From the NCBI RefSeq assembly GCF_900155395.1, contig NZ_LT699724.1, forward strand, positions 114,356 through 178,355: a stretch of 64,000 nt of DNA, in the 5' to 3' direction. A program made the position numbers and the translations under genes. This DNA is from Merdibacter massiliensis (GTDB lineage Bacteria; Bacillota_I; Bacilli_A; Erysipelotrichales; Erysipelotrichaceae). Shown in pieces: positions 8,482-18,198 of this stretch (positions are counted from its first letter, which is position 1; each line of letters opens with the position of its first letter). The notes beneath the pieces are model-generated. The model worked only from the letters and a program-made list of their open reading frames with translations, made no database searches and was not told the DNA's origin.

Positions 8482-8745
8482 ATGCTGAAACCGTTACATG
8501 ACAATGTAGTATTAAAGAAAGAAGAAGTAGAAAATAAGACCGCAAGTGGTATCATCTTAACAAGTGAAAACAAAAATAAGCCTAGTATCGGTGTTGTTGA
8601 AGCAATCGGTGAGGGTTGTAAAGATGCCGGTTATAAAGTAGGCGATAAAGTCGTTTACAAAGAGTATTCTGGAACTCGTGTAAAGATGGATGAAGAAGAA
8701 TATATTGTAATTGCCGATGAAGATATCTTGGCAGTTGTAGCATAA
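8482..8745 (+). CDS. groS: Co-chaperonin GroES
   Basis: An 87-residue Cpn10 that caps the GroEL folding chamber. The sequence starts MLKPLHDNVVLKK and keeps the mobile-loop region (ENKTASGIILTSEN) and the C-terminal EEYIVIADEDILAVV. ATG 8482 follows AAAGGAGG. An upstream in-frame extension to 8302 is ruled out because it would run through both CIRCE sites and the promoter. It lies 15 bases before groEL. Two CIRCE elements imply repression by HrcA and release on heat shock. Confidence 0.97.
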   Translation: MLKPLHDNVVLKKEEVENKTASGIILTSENKNKPSIGVVEAIGEGCKDAGYKVGDKVVYKEYSGTRVKMDEEEYIVIADEDILAVVA

Positions 8746-8757
8746 GGAGGTATATGA

Positions 8758-10377
<1,620 letters not shown>

Positions 10378-10427
10378 TAACACTCTATAGAAAAAGAGGC
10401 TGTAACGAATAAGGAATGGCCAAAAAT

Positions 10428-10469
10428 AAAAAATGCATCTGATCTCAAAAGAGAAAGGATGCATTTTTT
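10428..10469 (+). terminator. Hairpin terminator inside the left end of the insertion sequence
   Basis: Stem AAAAAATGCATC (10428-10439) / GATGCATTTTTT (10458-10469), perfect over 12 bases with a U-rich 3' side. It may stop groESL transcripts from running into the transposase. Confidence 0.7.
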
Positions 10470-10477
10470 GGTATAAT
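10469..10477 (+). promoter_or_regulatory. Possible transposase promoter (extended -10)
   Basis: TGGTATAAT directly after the hairpin, followed by AAGGAG at 10483-10488. No -35 box is apparent. Confidence 0.45.
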
Positions 10478-10580
10478 TTAGCAAGGAGTCAACTGGAACA
10501 AATATCTTGATCACCCTGCTCACAGAGGGCGTGAAGAATATAATTCCTTCAAGATAATCAAAGTCATCCTGTTTGCGTTC

Positions 10581-11903
10581 ATGAATCATATTTATAGTCT
10601 AAGAGATATTGAAAAAAGCTGTAGAACGGACATCCGTTTCATGTTCTTGATGCAGGAGGAAATGCCAAGTCACATGGCATTTCATCGTTTCATCCAAAAG
10701 TATTTAAAATATGACATCCAATTCATTTTTAGAGATATATTTGAATCAATTGATCATGATACGGTTTATATTGATGGAACCAAGCTTGAGGCCAATGCCA
10801 ACAAGTTTACTTTCATCTGGAAAAAGACCGCAATCAAAACAAGAGATAAAATATTCACTCGATTAAACGAATGGGTCAGGAAACTGGGTGATCGTATTGA
10901 AGCATCTCAAAAAGAGGAGTGGACAATAAAAGACATAGAAAATATGGCTAACCAAATTTTTCATATCGTTGAACAAGAGGGAATCACTTTCATTTATGGA
11001 AAAGGTAAGCGAAAAAGCCAGATCCAGCGTTATTATGATGAATTGATGAAATACAAAGAAACACTGCAAAACTGTTTGGAAAGAATTGAACTATGCGGAC
11101 CTGACAGAAACAGCTGTTCGAAAACAGACCACGATGCAACGATGATGCACATGAAAGAGGACCATTATATGAAGACAGGAATCTTCAAGGCAGGATACAA
11201 TGCACAGATAGCAGTAAGCAGCGAATATATCCAATTGGCTTGTATCTATCAGGATAGAACCGATCAAAAGACATTTATCAAATTTCTTGAAACATTCAGA
11301 GCACTTTATAACAGGATGCCTAAAACAGTAGCAGCGGATGCAGGATATGGATCCTATGATAATTATTTCTTCTGTTTAGAAAATGATATGGAAGCCTATA
11401 TCAAATATATGATGTATTCAAAAGAAAAAGAAACGAGCTACAAGAAAAAAACATTCATCAAATCAAACTGGAACAGAAATGGAAATGGAAGATATATCTG
11501 CCCGGCAGGACATGAATTTGGCTGTATCAATGAAACGGTTGATAAGAGAAGCAAATATTATCGAATCAATCAAACGCACAGTTGTGGCAAATGCACGGAT
11601 TGCCCACTCAAATCTCAATGTACGAAAGCCAAGGGAGATCGAACGATAAGCGTGAATCCGATACTTGAGGAGTTTGAAAGAACAGCGAGAAAAAAACTAA
11701 ATAGCGAAGAAGGAATCCATCATCGAGTGCAAAGATCCATACAAAGCGAAGGAGCTTTTGGAGTCATAAAAGAAGATTATGCTTATGACAGATTACATAG
11801 GAGAAGCATCAAAAATGTAGAAATGGAGTTCCTGTTGGTGTGCGTAGGCTTTAATCTGATGAAATATCATAACAAAAAAATAAGAAAAAAAGCACAAGCA
11901 TAA
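10581..11903 (+). CDS. IS1182-family transposase, N-terminus shortened
   Basis: A DDE transposase that should cut and join the ends of the surrounding element. Catalytic candidates are the Asp in YIDGTKLEANAN, the Asp in AADAGYGS and the Glu in SEGAFG; a C-x2-C-x2-C-x5-C cluster lies near the C-terminus (CGKCTDCPLKSQC). The first ATG is 10581 with no ribosome site. The frame is open back to a TAG at 10479, and those codons (for example YLDHPAHRGREEYNSF) look like real transposase sequence. The usual first 50-70 residues are missing, so it is probably inactive or starts from an unusual codon. Family is sure; activity is doubtful. Confidence 0.8.
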   Translation: MNHIYSLRDIEKSCRTDIRFMFLMQEEMPSHMAFHRFIQKYLKYDIQFIFRDIFESIDHDTVYIDGTKLEANANKFTFIWKKTAIKTRDKIFTRLNEWVRKLGDRIEASQKEEWTIKDIENMANQIFHIVEQEGITFIYGKGKRKSQIQRYYDELMKYKETLQNCLERIELCGPDRNSCSKTDHDATMMHMKEDHYMKTGIFKAGYNAQIAVSSEYIQLACIYQDRTDQKTFIKFLETFRALYNRMPKTVAADAGYGSYDNYFFCLENDMEAYIKYMMYSKEKETSYKKKTFIKSNWNRNGNGRYICPAGHEFGCINETVDKRSKYYRINQTHSCGKCTDCPLKSQCTKAKGDRTISVNPILEEFERTARKKLNSEEGIHHRVQRSIQSEGAFGVIKEDYAYDRLHRRSIKNVEMEFLLVCVGFNLMKYHNKKIRKKAQA

Positions 11904-12000
11904 ATAATGTTGATAGGTTTTCCACAATAGGTGTTTTCATAATGCCAAAAAATAGGGATAATTGGGAGAATTGAAACAATTTCAAAGTAAAGAAAAGAAA

Positions 12001-12070
12001 AAAGAGGTCGTAACCTCAATAGACAGATTCATTTAATTATAATCTTCTATTTCGTTACAGCCTTTTTTTT
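12001..12070. repeat. Long imperfect hairpin at the right end of the insertion sequence
   Basis: Bases 12001-12030 (AGAGGTCGTAACCTCAATAG and on) pair imperfectly with 12041-12066 (AATCTTCTATTTCGTTACAG and on), ending in T8. It could act as a bidirectional terminator and shares its core with a hairpin at 12958-13013. Confidence 0.65.
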
Positions 12071-12071
12071 G

Positions 12072-12080
12072 TGCTATAAT
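12072..12080 (+). promoter_or_regulatory. Extended -10 promoter of dppA-like gene
   Basis: TGCTATAAT begins two bases after the insertion-sequence end and 35 bases before the ATG. Any -35 contact would fall inside the element. Confidence 0.65.
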
Positions 12081-12106
12081 CAGACTGATTAATAAAGGAG
12101 TAAGTT

Positions 12107-12928
12107 ATGAAAAGAATTTATATTTCTGCTGATATCGAGGGAATTTGGGGGAATGTAGATAGCGCATATACTATGAAAAATGGATATGCATATGAACAAT
12201 ACCGCACGCATATGATCGATGAAACCAACATTGCAATTCGTACTCTGTTCAATCATGGCGTACAAGAAATTGTTGTAAATGATGGTCATGGCGGAATGGA
12301 TAATCTAGTAGCATCACAGCTAGATGATCGAGCGAGCTTAGTCATTTCTCATGGAGCCTACAAAGAATATGGAATGATGGAAGGAATTTCATCCAAATTT
12401 AATGGTGTTTGTTTTATAGGATACCATTGCCGGAGCAATACACCTGGTGTTATGGCACATACTATTTGGGGAGCACAAGTCCGCTGTATAAAAATAAACG
12501 GAAAAGAGCTGGGAGAAAGCGGGATCAATGCCCATTTGGCATGGCACTATGGATTGCCGGTTCTCTTGGTTAGCGGTGATTCTTTATTAAATATGCAGTT
12601 AAAGGAAGAATTAAAGGGGAATTACCATTTTGTTGAAACAAAACAGACAATTAATTCCTTATGTGCCATTAATTGCTCAAAACAACAATTGATCCAGCGT
12701 TACGATCATGAGATCAGGCAAGCTTTGCAGGATCAGTATGAAATATTTCCAGAGGATCATTATGTCATTGATATTACTTTCCATAAAGAGCGAAATGCAT
12801 CTTTTGTAGCAAGAATCCCTTTAACAACACAGATCGATGCGTGTACGGTGCAAATCAAGGGAAATGATTTTGATGAATTGTATCGGCGAATGCGTTTTAT
12901 GATCAAGATATGCAATGCATTTGAATGA
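12107..12928 (+). CDS. D-aminopeptidase, M55 family (DppA-like)
   Basis: A 273-residue zinc D-aminopeptidase of the DppA family, which releases D-amino acids from short peptides such as D-Ala-D-Ala. Likely metal and catalytic residues match DppA: Asp9 and Glu11 in SADIEG, His61 in NDGHGG, His107 in GYHCRS, and Glu137 in GKELGESG. Length fits the family (about 270). ATG 12107 follows AAAGGAG. It stands alone between the insertion sequence and a convergent rubrerythrin gene. A role in cell-wall peptide recycling is inferred from the family. Confidence 0.9.
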   Translation: MKRIYISADIEGIWGNVDSAYTMKNGYAYEQYRTHMIDETNIAIRTLFNHGVQEIVVNDGHGGMDNLVASQLDDRASLVISHGAYKEYGMMEGISSKFNGVCFIGYHCRSNTPGVMAHTIWGAQVRCIKINGKELGESGINAHLAWHYGLPVLLVSGDSLLNMQLKEELKGNYHFVETKQTINSLCAINCSKQQLIQRYDHEIRQALQDQYEIFPEDHYVIDITFHKERNASFVARIPLTTQIDACTVQIKGNDFDELYRRMRFMIKICNAFE

Positions 12929-12957
12929 GATTGACAGGGTCATCTTATAAATGAAAG

Positions 12958-13013
12958 AAAAGCTGTAATGAGACAGATGATAAATTGAAGATCATCTATT
13001 CATTACAGCTTTT
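12958..13013. terminator. Bidirectional terminator hairpin between dppA-like gene and rubrerythrin
   Basis: Left arm AAAGCTGTAATGA...AGATGAT, loop AAATTGAAG, right arm ATCATCTATTCATTACAGCTTT. Poly-A and poly-T flanks make it work for both convergent genes. Its arms resemble the insertion-sequence end core GGCTGTAACGAA. Confidence 0.8.
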
Positions 13014-13052
13014 TGTTTAACGAAGTCTATTTCTTACATCAATATATCGGTT

Positions 13053-13595
13053 TTATTTAAAATAACGATTTAACAGACCTTCGAATGCTTTGCCGTGACG
13101 AGCTTCATCACGAGCCATTTCATGTACTGTATCATGGATTGCATCTAAGTTTGCTTCTTTTGCACGTTTTGCCAGATCTACTTTACCTGCAGTAGCACCG
13201 TTCTCTGCTTCTACGCGCATTTCCAAGTTTTTCTTTGTAGAAGGTGTAACAACTTCACCTAATAATTCAGCAAACTTAGCAGCATGTTCTGCTTCTTCCC
13301 AAGCAGCCTTTTCATAATATAGACCAACTTCAGGATATCCTTCACGGTGTGCTACACGAGCCATTGCTAAATACATACCAACTTCTGAACATTCACCTTC
13401 GAAGTTTGCACGTAAATCTTTTATAATGTCTTCACTAACACCTTGTGCAACACCTACAACATGTTCTGCTGCCCATGTTCTTTCTCCTTCTTGTTTTACG
13501 AATTTATCAGCACCTACACCGCAGATTGGACATTTTTCTGGAGCTGCATCGCCTTCGTAAACATAACCACAAACTGTACATACAAATTTAGCCAT
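13053..13595 (-). CDS. Rubrerythrin (rubredoxin domain first)
   Basis: A 180-residue reverse-type rubrerythrin, a peroxide-reducing non-haem iron protein of anaerobes. The N-terminal rubredoxin domain has Cys6-x2-Cys9 and Cys22-x2-Cys25. The ferritin-like diiron domain follows with the Glu/His motifs [17 protein letters not shown] and [13 protein letters not shown] is preceded by AAGGAGG on the minus strand. A TATAGT -10 candidate lies at 13626-13631. It is transcribed alone, toward the dppA-like gene, with a shared terminator. It protects against oxygen and hydrogen peroxide using NADH-derived electrons via partners not seen here. Confidence 0.95.
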   Translation of the reverse strand: MAKFVCTVCGYVYEGDAAPEKCPICGVGADKFVKQEGERTWAAEHVVGVAQGVSEDIIKDLRANFEGECSEVGMYLAMARVAHREGYPEVGLYYEKAAWEEAEHAAKFAELLGEVVTPSTKKNLEMRVEAENGATAGKVDLAKRAKEANLDAIHDTVHEMARDEARHGKAFEGLLNRYFK

Positions 13596-13753
13596 TGAAA
13601 ATTCCTCCTTTTTCTCAACGCTTTTACTATACGAGGAATTAATGAAAATTTCCAGTATAGTGCACTAAATTTTAAAAAAAATTTAAAAAATGAGATGAAA
13701 AATGCGTTTAAGGTATTTCTTGCTTTTCTTACATAGAAAATATAATTAAAATC

Positions 13754-13762
13754 TGTTAGAAT
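13754..13762 (+). promoter_or_regulatory. Extended -10 promoter of rdgB-trmL
   Basis: TGTTAGAAT. Transcription from here would begin near 13769, after the upstream ATG at 13761, which supports ATG 13785 as the rdgB start. Confidence 0.6.
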
Positions 13763-13784
13763 GTCTGATAGGCGGGTGGATAAA

Positions 13785-14372
13785 ATGAAAGAAATATTGA
13801 TTGCAACAAGCAATGCCCATAAAGTGGAAGAATTTTCAAGGATGCTTTCACCGTTAGGCTATCAAGTAAAAAGTCTTTTAGATATAGAGGAACCGATTGA
13901 AATTGAAGAGAACGGAACAACTTTTGCTGAGAATGCCCTGATCAAAGCAAGAAGTGTACATGCTTGTTTACATAGGGCTGTTATCTCTGATGATTCAGGA
14001 CTTGCGGTAGATGCATTGGATGGTGCTCCGGGAGTTTATTCTGCACGTTTTTTAGGGAAGGATACTGACTATAAAATTAAAAATCAATATATTATCGATA
14101 AAGTAAAAGGAAAAGAAAGAGGCGCACAGTTTGTTTGTGCTATCGGATATGTAGAAGAAAATGGTGAAGAACATGTTTTTATAGGAGAGGTGCATGGAGA
14201 AATAGCAACTGAAATGATTGGAGAAAAAGGATTTGGTTATGATCCGATTTTTTATTATCCACCATATCATACTACCTTGGCAAATGTAAGCGAAGATCAG
14301 AAAAATGCGATATCGCATCGGGGCAAAGCTCTAGAGAAATTGTTGGCATTTTTAAAGGAGGAAGAAAAATGA
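13785..14372 (+). CDS. rdgB: Non-canonical purine NTP pyrophosphatase (RdgB/HAM1)
   Basis: A 195-residue enzyme that hydrolyses ITP, dITP and XTP to monophosphates, keeping them out of nucleic acids. The phosphate-binding start ILIATSNAHKVEEF, the SDDSGLAVDAL motif and GFGYDPIFYYP are all present. ATG 13785 follows GGCGGGTGGA; the in-frame ATG 13761 lies before the predicted transcript start. Its last 4 bases overlap trmL (ATGA), so the two are translationally coupled. Confidence 0.95.
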   Translation: MKEILIATSNAHKVEEFSRMLSPLGYQVKSLLDIEEPIEIEENGTTFAENALIKARSVHACLHRAVISDDSGLAVDALDGAPGVYSARFLGKDTDYKIKNQYIIDKVKGKERGAQFVCAIGYVEENGEEHVFIGEVHGEIATEMIGEKGFGYDPIFYYPPYHTTLANVSEDQKNAISHRGKALEKLLAFLKEEEK

Positions 14373-14881
14373 TCCATGTTGTTTTATATGAGCCGGAAAT
14401 TCCGCAGAACACAGGCAATATCATGCGCACATGTATGGCTGCCGGATGTAAGCTGCATTTGATCGAGCCGCTTGGTTTTTATTTAGACGAACATCATTTA
14501 CGGCGTGCAGGAATGGACTATGTAAAAGATCTTGATTATACGCTCTATCCGAATTGGAATGCATTTGTTGACAAAAATGGTGATGAAAACTGTTATTTTA
14601 TGACACGGTACGGAAAAAAAGCACCGTCCGCTTTTGATTTCACAACTGTAAAAGGGGATATTTACCTTGTGTTTGGAAAAGAGAGCACAGGAATCCCATT
14701 ATCCATTTTGAAGCAGCATCTGAGTCGCTGCATGCGGCTGCCGATGGTGGCTAGTGCCCGCTCTTTAAATTTAAGCAATACTGTTGCTATTGGCGTATAT
14801 GAAGTATTAAGACAATTAGATTATCCGGGTTTATCAAAAACAGAAGTGATCAAGGGCGAGGATTGGATCCTGCATGAATGA
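14369..14881 (+). CDS. trmL: tRNA (cytidine/uridine-34-2'-O)-methyltransferase TrmL
   Basis: A 170-residue SPOUT-class methyltransferase that methylates the wobble ribose of tRNA-Leu using S-adenosylmethionine. It begins MIHVVLYEPEIPQNTGNIMR, the family signature. The knot motifs are LVFGKESTGIP and MRLPMVASARSLNLSN. Length is near the usual 155-170. It is coupled to rdgB upstream and overlaps the next gene by 8 bases. Confidence 0.94.
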   Translation: MIHVVLYEPEIPQNTGNIMRTCMAAGCKLHLIEPLGFYLDEHHLRRAGMDYVKDLDYTLYPNWNAFVDKNGDENCYFMTRYGKKAPSAFDFTTVKGDIYLVFGKESTGIPLSILKQHLSRCMRLPMVASARSLNLSNTVAIGVYEVLRQLDYPGLSKTEVIKGEDWILHE

Positions 14882-15479
14882 TTACATTGATAGTTTTTTT
14901 GACACGAAACGAAAACGCTGTGCTTTTATAAAACTATTGTGCTGGAGTTATTGGACATGGATCTGTTTTGTTGCGCTGTATACAGCTTTCAGACTTTTGT
15001 TATTAAATGATTATGCATCATTGTTTTCATTGCTAGATGATGCAAGCATGAATTTATTTTTTATATCGCGAATGGTGTTAAAGATGATGTCCTCTTCACA
15101 AGGAACTATCTTTCACTATCTATATATTGCTCTGTCAACATTGAAAATAAGCGAATGGATCTTATTTGGTGTCTGTTTGTTTTTGTTTTATTACAGCAAA
15201 CATAAACGAGTATATTTGATTGTGATAGCAGTTATGCTGGGCTACATCTGTATATGTAGCGTTCTGTTTCTTCAAGCGATGTCTGCCCATTCATTACAAG
15301 ATGTTGCTTGGAATATAAAAGTGATAGGCGGGATCAGTGGTATCTGTTTTCTTTTGTTTCTTGGCATAGTGACCTGTAATATGATTCGCACTCTATGGCA
15401 ATATCGAATTGCGATGCGTTATCACATTGTTGAAATCTTGGATAATGAAGATCAAAACCTGGATTTTAAAGGGGTGTAA
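14874..15479 (+). CDS. Membrane protein of unknown function
   Basis: I do not recognise this 201-residue protein. It has about five hydrophobic segments: WTWICFVALYTAFRLLLL, ISEWILFGVCLFLFYYS, VYLIVIAVMLGYICICSVLF and VIGGISGICFLLFLGIVTC are clear. A charged tail ends in LDNEDQNLDFKGV. The ATG lies inside the trmL coding end (8-base overlap), so it depends on trmL translation. No terminator is seen behind it. Function is unknown; membership in the rdgB-trmL operon says little. Confidence 0.7.
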   Translation: MNDYIDSFFDTKRKRCAFIKLLCWSYWTWICFVALYTAFRLLLLNDYASLFSLLDDASMNLFFISRMVLKMMSSSQGTIFHYLYIALSTLKISEWILFGVCLFLFYYSKHKRVYLIVIAVMLGYICICSVLFLQAMSAHSLQDVAWNIKVIGGISGICFLLFLGIVTCNMIRTLWQYRIAMRYHIVEILDNEDQNLDFKGV

Positions 15480-15602
15480 GCGCTTAAAAACACAATTTTC
15501 AAAAAAATCACACAAACTCACATATTTTTTAAATATTCCTTTAATCATAGGCTTTTGAGTGCTTGTGAAAAAAAGGCAGATAGGATTTTCTTTCTTACAA
15601 AT

Positions 15603-15631
15603 TTGCAAGATAAAGGCAGTTGTGTTATAGT
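15603..15631 (+). promoter_or_regulatory. Promoter of the cell-wall hydrolase gene
   Basis: TTGCAA (15603-15608), 17-base spacer, TATAGT (15626-15631) preceded by TGT, so both -35 and extended -10 are present. Confidence 0.75.
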
Positions 15632-15661
15632 GTGTTCGTTGATAAATTGAGGTGAGTCAAA

Positions 15662-16807
15662 ATGAACTTTATCGAGAAGAACGGTAAAAAAATAGCAATT
15701 GCACTATGTTTTGCGACATGTGTGCCTGTTATTTCTACTGTATATGCCTATGAAGCACAGCCGGGATGGCATGGCGAAGGAGCTGATCGTTATTATGTTC
15801 TTGAATCAACGAGAGAACAAGCAACAGGTTGGTTACATTTAGACGATGGCACTTATTATTTTGATAGTGAAGGTAATATGGTGTTTGGCTGGCAGGAAAT
15901 TGACAGTTTCAAATATTATTTTGATGGAGACGGTCAAATGCTGACTGGTAAACAAACAATTGATGATGTAAAATATAACTTCCAGAAAGACGGCAAGTTA
16001 CTGACAGGATGGAATGAGGATTATCTATATGATGAAAATGGATTTCCTGTCACAAATCAATACATCGAGATTAAAGATGACGTATATGTTTATGTAAATG
16101 AAGATGGCCAAAAAGTAACCGGCTGGAAGACCATCAACGATCGTAAGCATTATTTCTATGAAGATGGTACGATGGCTACAGGAACAATTACCGTTGACGA
16201 TGAAAAATATTATTTAGATGAGTATGGCGTTCTTTATACAGGATGGCAATACGATGGAGATAATAACCGCTACTATCATGACAGTCATGGTAAACGTTTA
16301 AAAGATACAACAAAAGAAATTGATGGTGTAGAATATATTTTCGATGAAGATGGTGTCGCAACAGATAAAGAGACATATGATCAGGAGCAGGAAGCCAAAG
16401 AAAAGAAAGCAGCTGAAGAAAAAGCAGCACAGCGAAGAAAATCATCAGCTTCTAGCTATTCATCAAGTTCTGCTGTATCTTACAGCGGCAGCAGTAGCAG
16501 TATAGCAAGTGCTGCATTAGCACAGGTTGGTGTAAATCAAGATTGTACGATGTTGGTAACAAATGCGTTGGCAGCAAACGGTATTTATTTCCATGGCTGG
16601 CCAGCTGATTACATGTCTTTAGGTACGATAACTAGCAGTCCGCAGGCAGGTGATTTAATTTACTATGCAGATGGTGGATTGGGAGCCGCACACATTGCTG
16701 TCTACATTGGAAATGGACAAGCTGTTCATGGTGGATGGTATGGAAACAGTACAGTTGTTTCTAGTGCTTATACTGGTTCTTCACCTGTATTCATTCATAT
16801 CGGTTAA
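15662..16807 (+). CDS. Secreted cell-wall hydrolase: wall-binding repeats plus NlpC/P60-like domain
   Basis: A 381-residue secreted protein. After a signal peptide (cleavage near VYAYEA) come about eight cell-wall-binding repeats (residues 40-240) of the type TGWLHLDDGTYYFDSEGNM, related to choline-binding repeats. A charged and then Ser-rich linker follows (residues 240-280), and a C-terminal NlpC/P60-like cysteine peptidase domain ends the protein. Likely catalytic residues are the Cys in QDCTMLVTNAL and the His in AHIAVYIGNG. Such enzymes cut stem peptides of peptidoglycan. It has its own promoter and terminator. Substrate bond and wall ligand are not determined. Confidence 0.85.
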   Translation: MNFIEKNGKKIAIALCFATCVPVISTVYAYEAQPGWHGEGADRYYVLESTREQATGWLHLDDGTYYFDSEGNMVFGWQEIDSFKYYFDGDGQMLTGKQTIDDVKYNFQKDGKLLTGWNEDYLYDENGFPVTNQYIEIKDDVYVYVNEDGQKVTGWKTINDRKHYFYEDGTMATGTITVDDEKYYLDEYGVLYTGWQYDGDNNRYYHDSHGKRLKDTTKEIDGVEYIFDEDGVATDKETYDQEQEAKEKKAAEEKAAQRRKSSASSYSSSSAVSYSGSSSSIASAALAQVGVNQDCTMLVTNALAANGIYFHGWPADYMSLGTITSSPQAGDLIYYADGGLGAAHIAVYIGNGQAVHGGWYGNSTVVSSAYTGSSPVFIHIG

Positions 16808-16814
16808 TATATAA

Positions 16815-16845
16815 GCACCTACATCATATTGATGTGGGTGTTTTT
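16815..16845 (+). terminator. Terminator of the cell-wall hydrolase gene
   Basis: Stem CACCTACATCA / TGATGTGGGTG followed by five T. Confidence 0.85.
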
Positions 16846-16941
16846 ATTTTGTTGATATATTATGATATTTACGATTGAGAACTTTTTGTATTTTGTGGTA
16901 GAGTATACACATACTATATGCATATTGAGGAGGATTTTGCT

Positions 16942-18198
16942 ATGGAATTATGTACTGGTGTTTCATTTCATTTGTTAGCAAGCAAAAAATTTAAAGACAT
17001 TGGTTTTTTTATTCGTTTTTTGATTCCTTTGCGCGAGGAGAGTGCAAGTATATATTCACTTTTAGCTTTGATGATGAGCGATCGTTTAGAAAAGTATCCG
17101 ACCAAACAGATCATGAGTCGATATTTAGATGAATTATATGGTATGGGAGTAGGAGCACAGACCATTGGTTATGGGCAATCACAAGTTTTGGAACTACGGA
17201 CAAGGATGATTCATCCCTACTTTGTACAAGATCCAGATTATCTAGAAAAGGGAATCGTATTTCTAAAAGAGATGGTCTATCGTCCTTTATTAAATGAAGA
17301 ATGCTTAAATGAAGCAAAAAGGGTCTTGTTAGCAAAATTGAAAAGGATGCGAGATGATGCTTCCCAATATGTTGTCTCTAAAGGACTAAAACTAGCAGGA
17401 AAGGATCATGCGCTTGGCATCTCTGCATTAGGTGAAGAAGGTATCATACAGAAAGTAACATTGCAAGATATTCAACAAGCACATGCCTTTCTGCTAAATA
17501 ACAGCAATATTGACATCATTTGTTGTGGTGATTTACAAGAAGAGGATGTGAAAGAACTTATTTGGCGTCATTTCCCATTGCAAACGCGAAACATGGATAC
17601 AAAAACATATTATGCGATCGACACAAACATTCCTTTTAATGAAGTAAGAGAAGAAAGGGATATTCCGCAATCTTCCATTATGGATGTCTATTTTACGCAT
17701 ATTGATGTAAAACATGACCGTTATTATGCTCTTCGTGTCATGAATGCTATGTTAGGACAGTATTCAACAAGCTTGCTGTTTCAAAATATTCGTGAAAAGC
17801 ATAGTTTGTGTTATTCCGTTTTCTCCAGTCTGATTTCTTTTGACGGGGCTTTAGGAATCATGACAGGTACAAATAAAAAAGATATCGCTCAAGTATTGGA
17901 ATTAATAGCAGAACAGATCAAATCTTTGCAGGATGGAGATTTTGACGATGAACTGCTTGCAGTAAGCAAAACGATGGTTATCAATTCTTTACGTGCTGGA
18001 GATGATAATATGAACAGTATGGCTGCTTTGCAATATCAAAATGACTTGCTGCAACGTAATTACACCAGTGATACGATTATTTCTCTTGTTGAACGTGTAA
18101 GTCGAGAGGATGTTGTCTGGGCTGCTTGTCATTTAGAGCACAAAGCAACTTACATCGTTACGGGCAAGGAGGCAGAAGATGAAACAGATCACGAATAA
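16942..18198 (+). CDS. yfmF: M16-family protein YfmF-like (no zinc motif)
   Basis: A 418-residue member of the M16 (insulinase/processing peptidase) family. Unlike its downstream partner it has no HxxEH zinc motif in the N-terminal half, so it is probably the non-catalytic half of a pair. Database practice links the Bacillus homologue to 5-aminopentanol modification of elongation factor P; the mechanism is not settled. ATG 16942 follows GAGGAGG; the in-frame ATG 16918 would overlap that site. The last 20 bases overlap yfmH, so the two are co-translated. Confidence 0.88.
   Translation: MELCTGVSFHLLASKKFKDIGFFIRFLIPLREESASIYSLLALMMSDRLEKYPTKQIMSRYLDELYGMGVGAQTIGYGQSQVLELRTRMIHPYFVQDPDYLEKGIVFLKEMVYRPLLNEECLNEAKRVLLAKLKRMRDDASQYVVSKGLKLAGKDHALGISALGEEGIIQKVTLQDIQQAHAFLLNNSNIDIICCGDLQEEDVKELIWRHFPLQTRNMDTKTYYAIDTNIPFNEVREERDIPQSSIMDVYFTHIDVKHDRYYALRVMNAMLGQYSTSLLFQNIREKHSLCYSVFSSLISFDGALGIMTGTNKKDIAQVLELIAEQIKSLQDGDFDDELLAVSKTMVINSLRAGDDNMNSMAALQYQNDLLQRNYTSDTIISLVERVSREDVVWAACHLEHKATYIVTGKEAEDETDHE

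Larger units (their letters stand above)
10391..12070 (+). mobile_element. IS1182-type insertion sequence
   Basis: An element of about 1.68 kb bounded by inverted ends. The left end is A-rich followed by GGCTGTAACGAA (10398-10409). The right end is TTCGTTACAGCC (12051-12062) followed by eight T. The core 12 bases are perfect inverted repeats, and the ends resemble the GGCTGTNNC-type ends seen in this family. Inside lies one DDE transposase frame. No clear target duplication was seen. The element sits between groEL and a D-aminopeptidase gene, in the same direction as both. Confidence 0.75.

Noticed and set aside
10381..12070. Target-site duplication around the insertion sequence
   Set aside because: Flanks share only a loose CTATA that is not directly adjacent to both ends.
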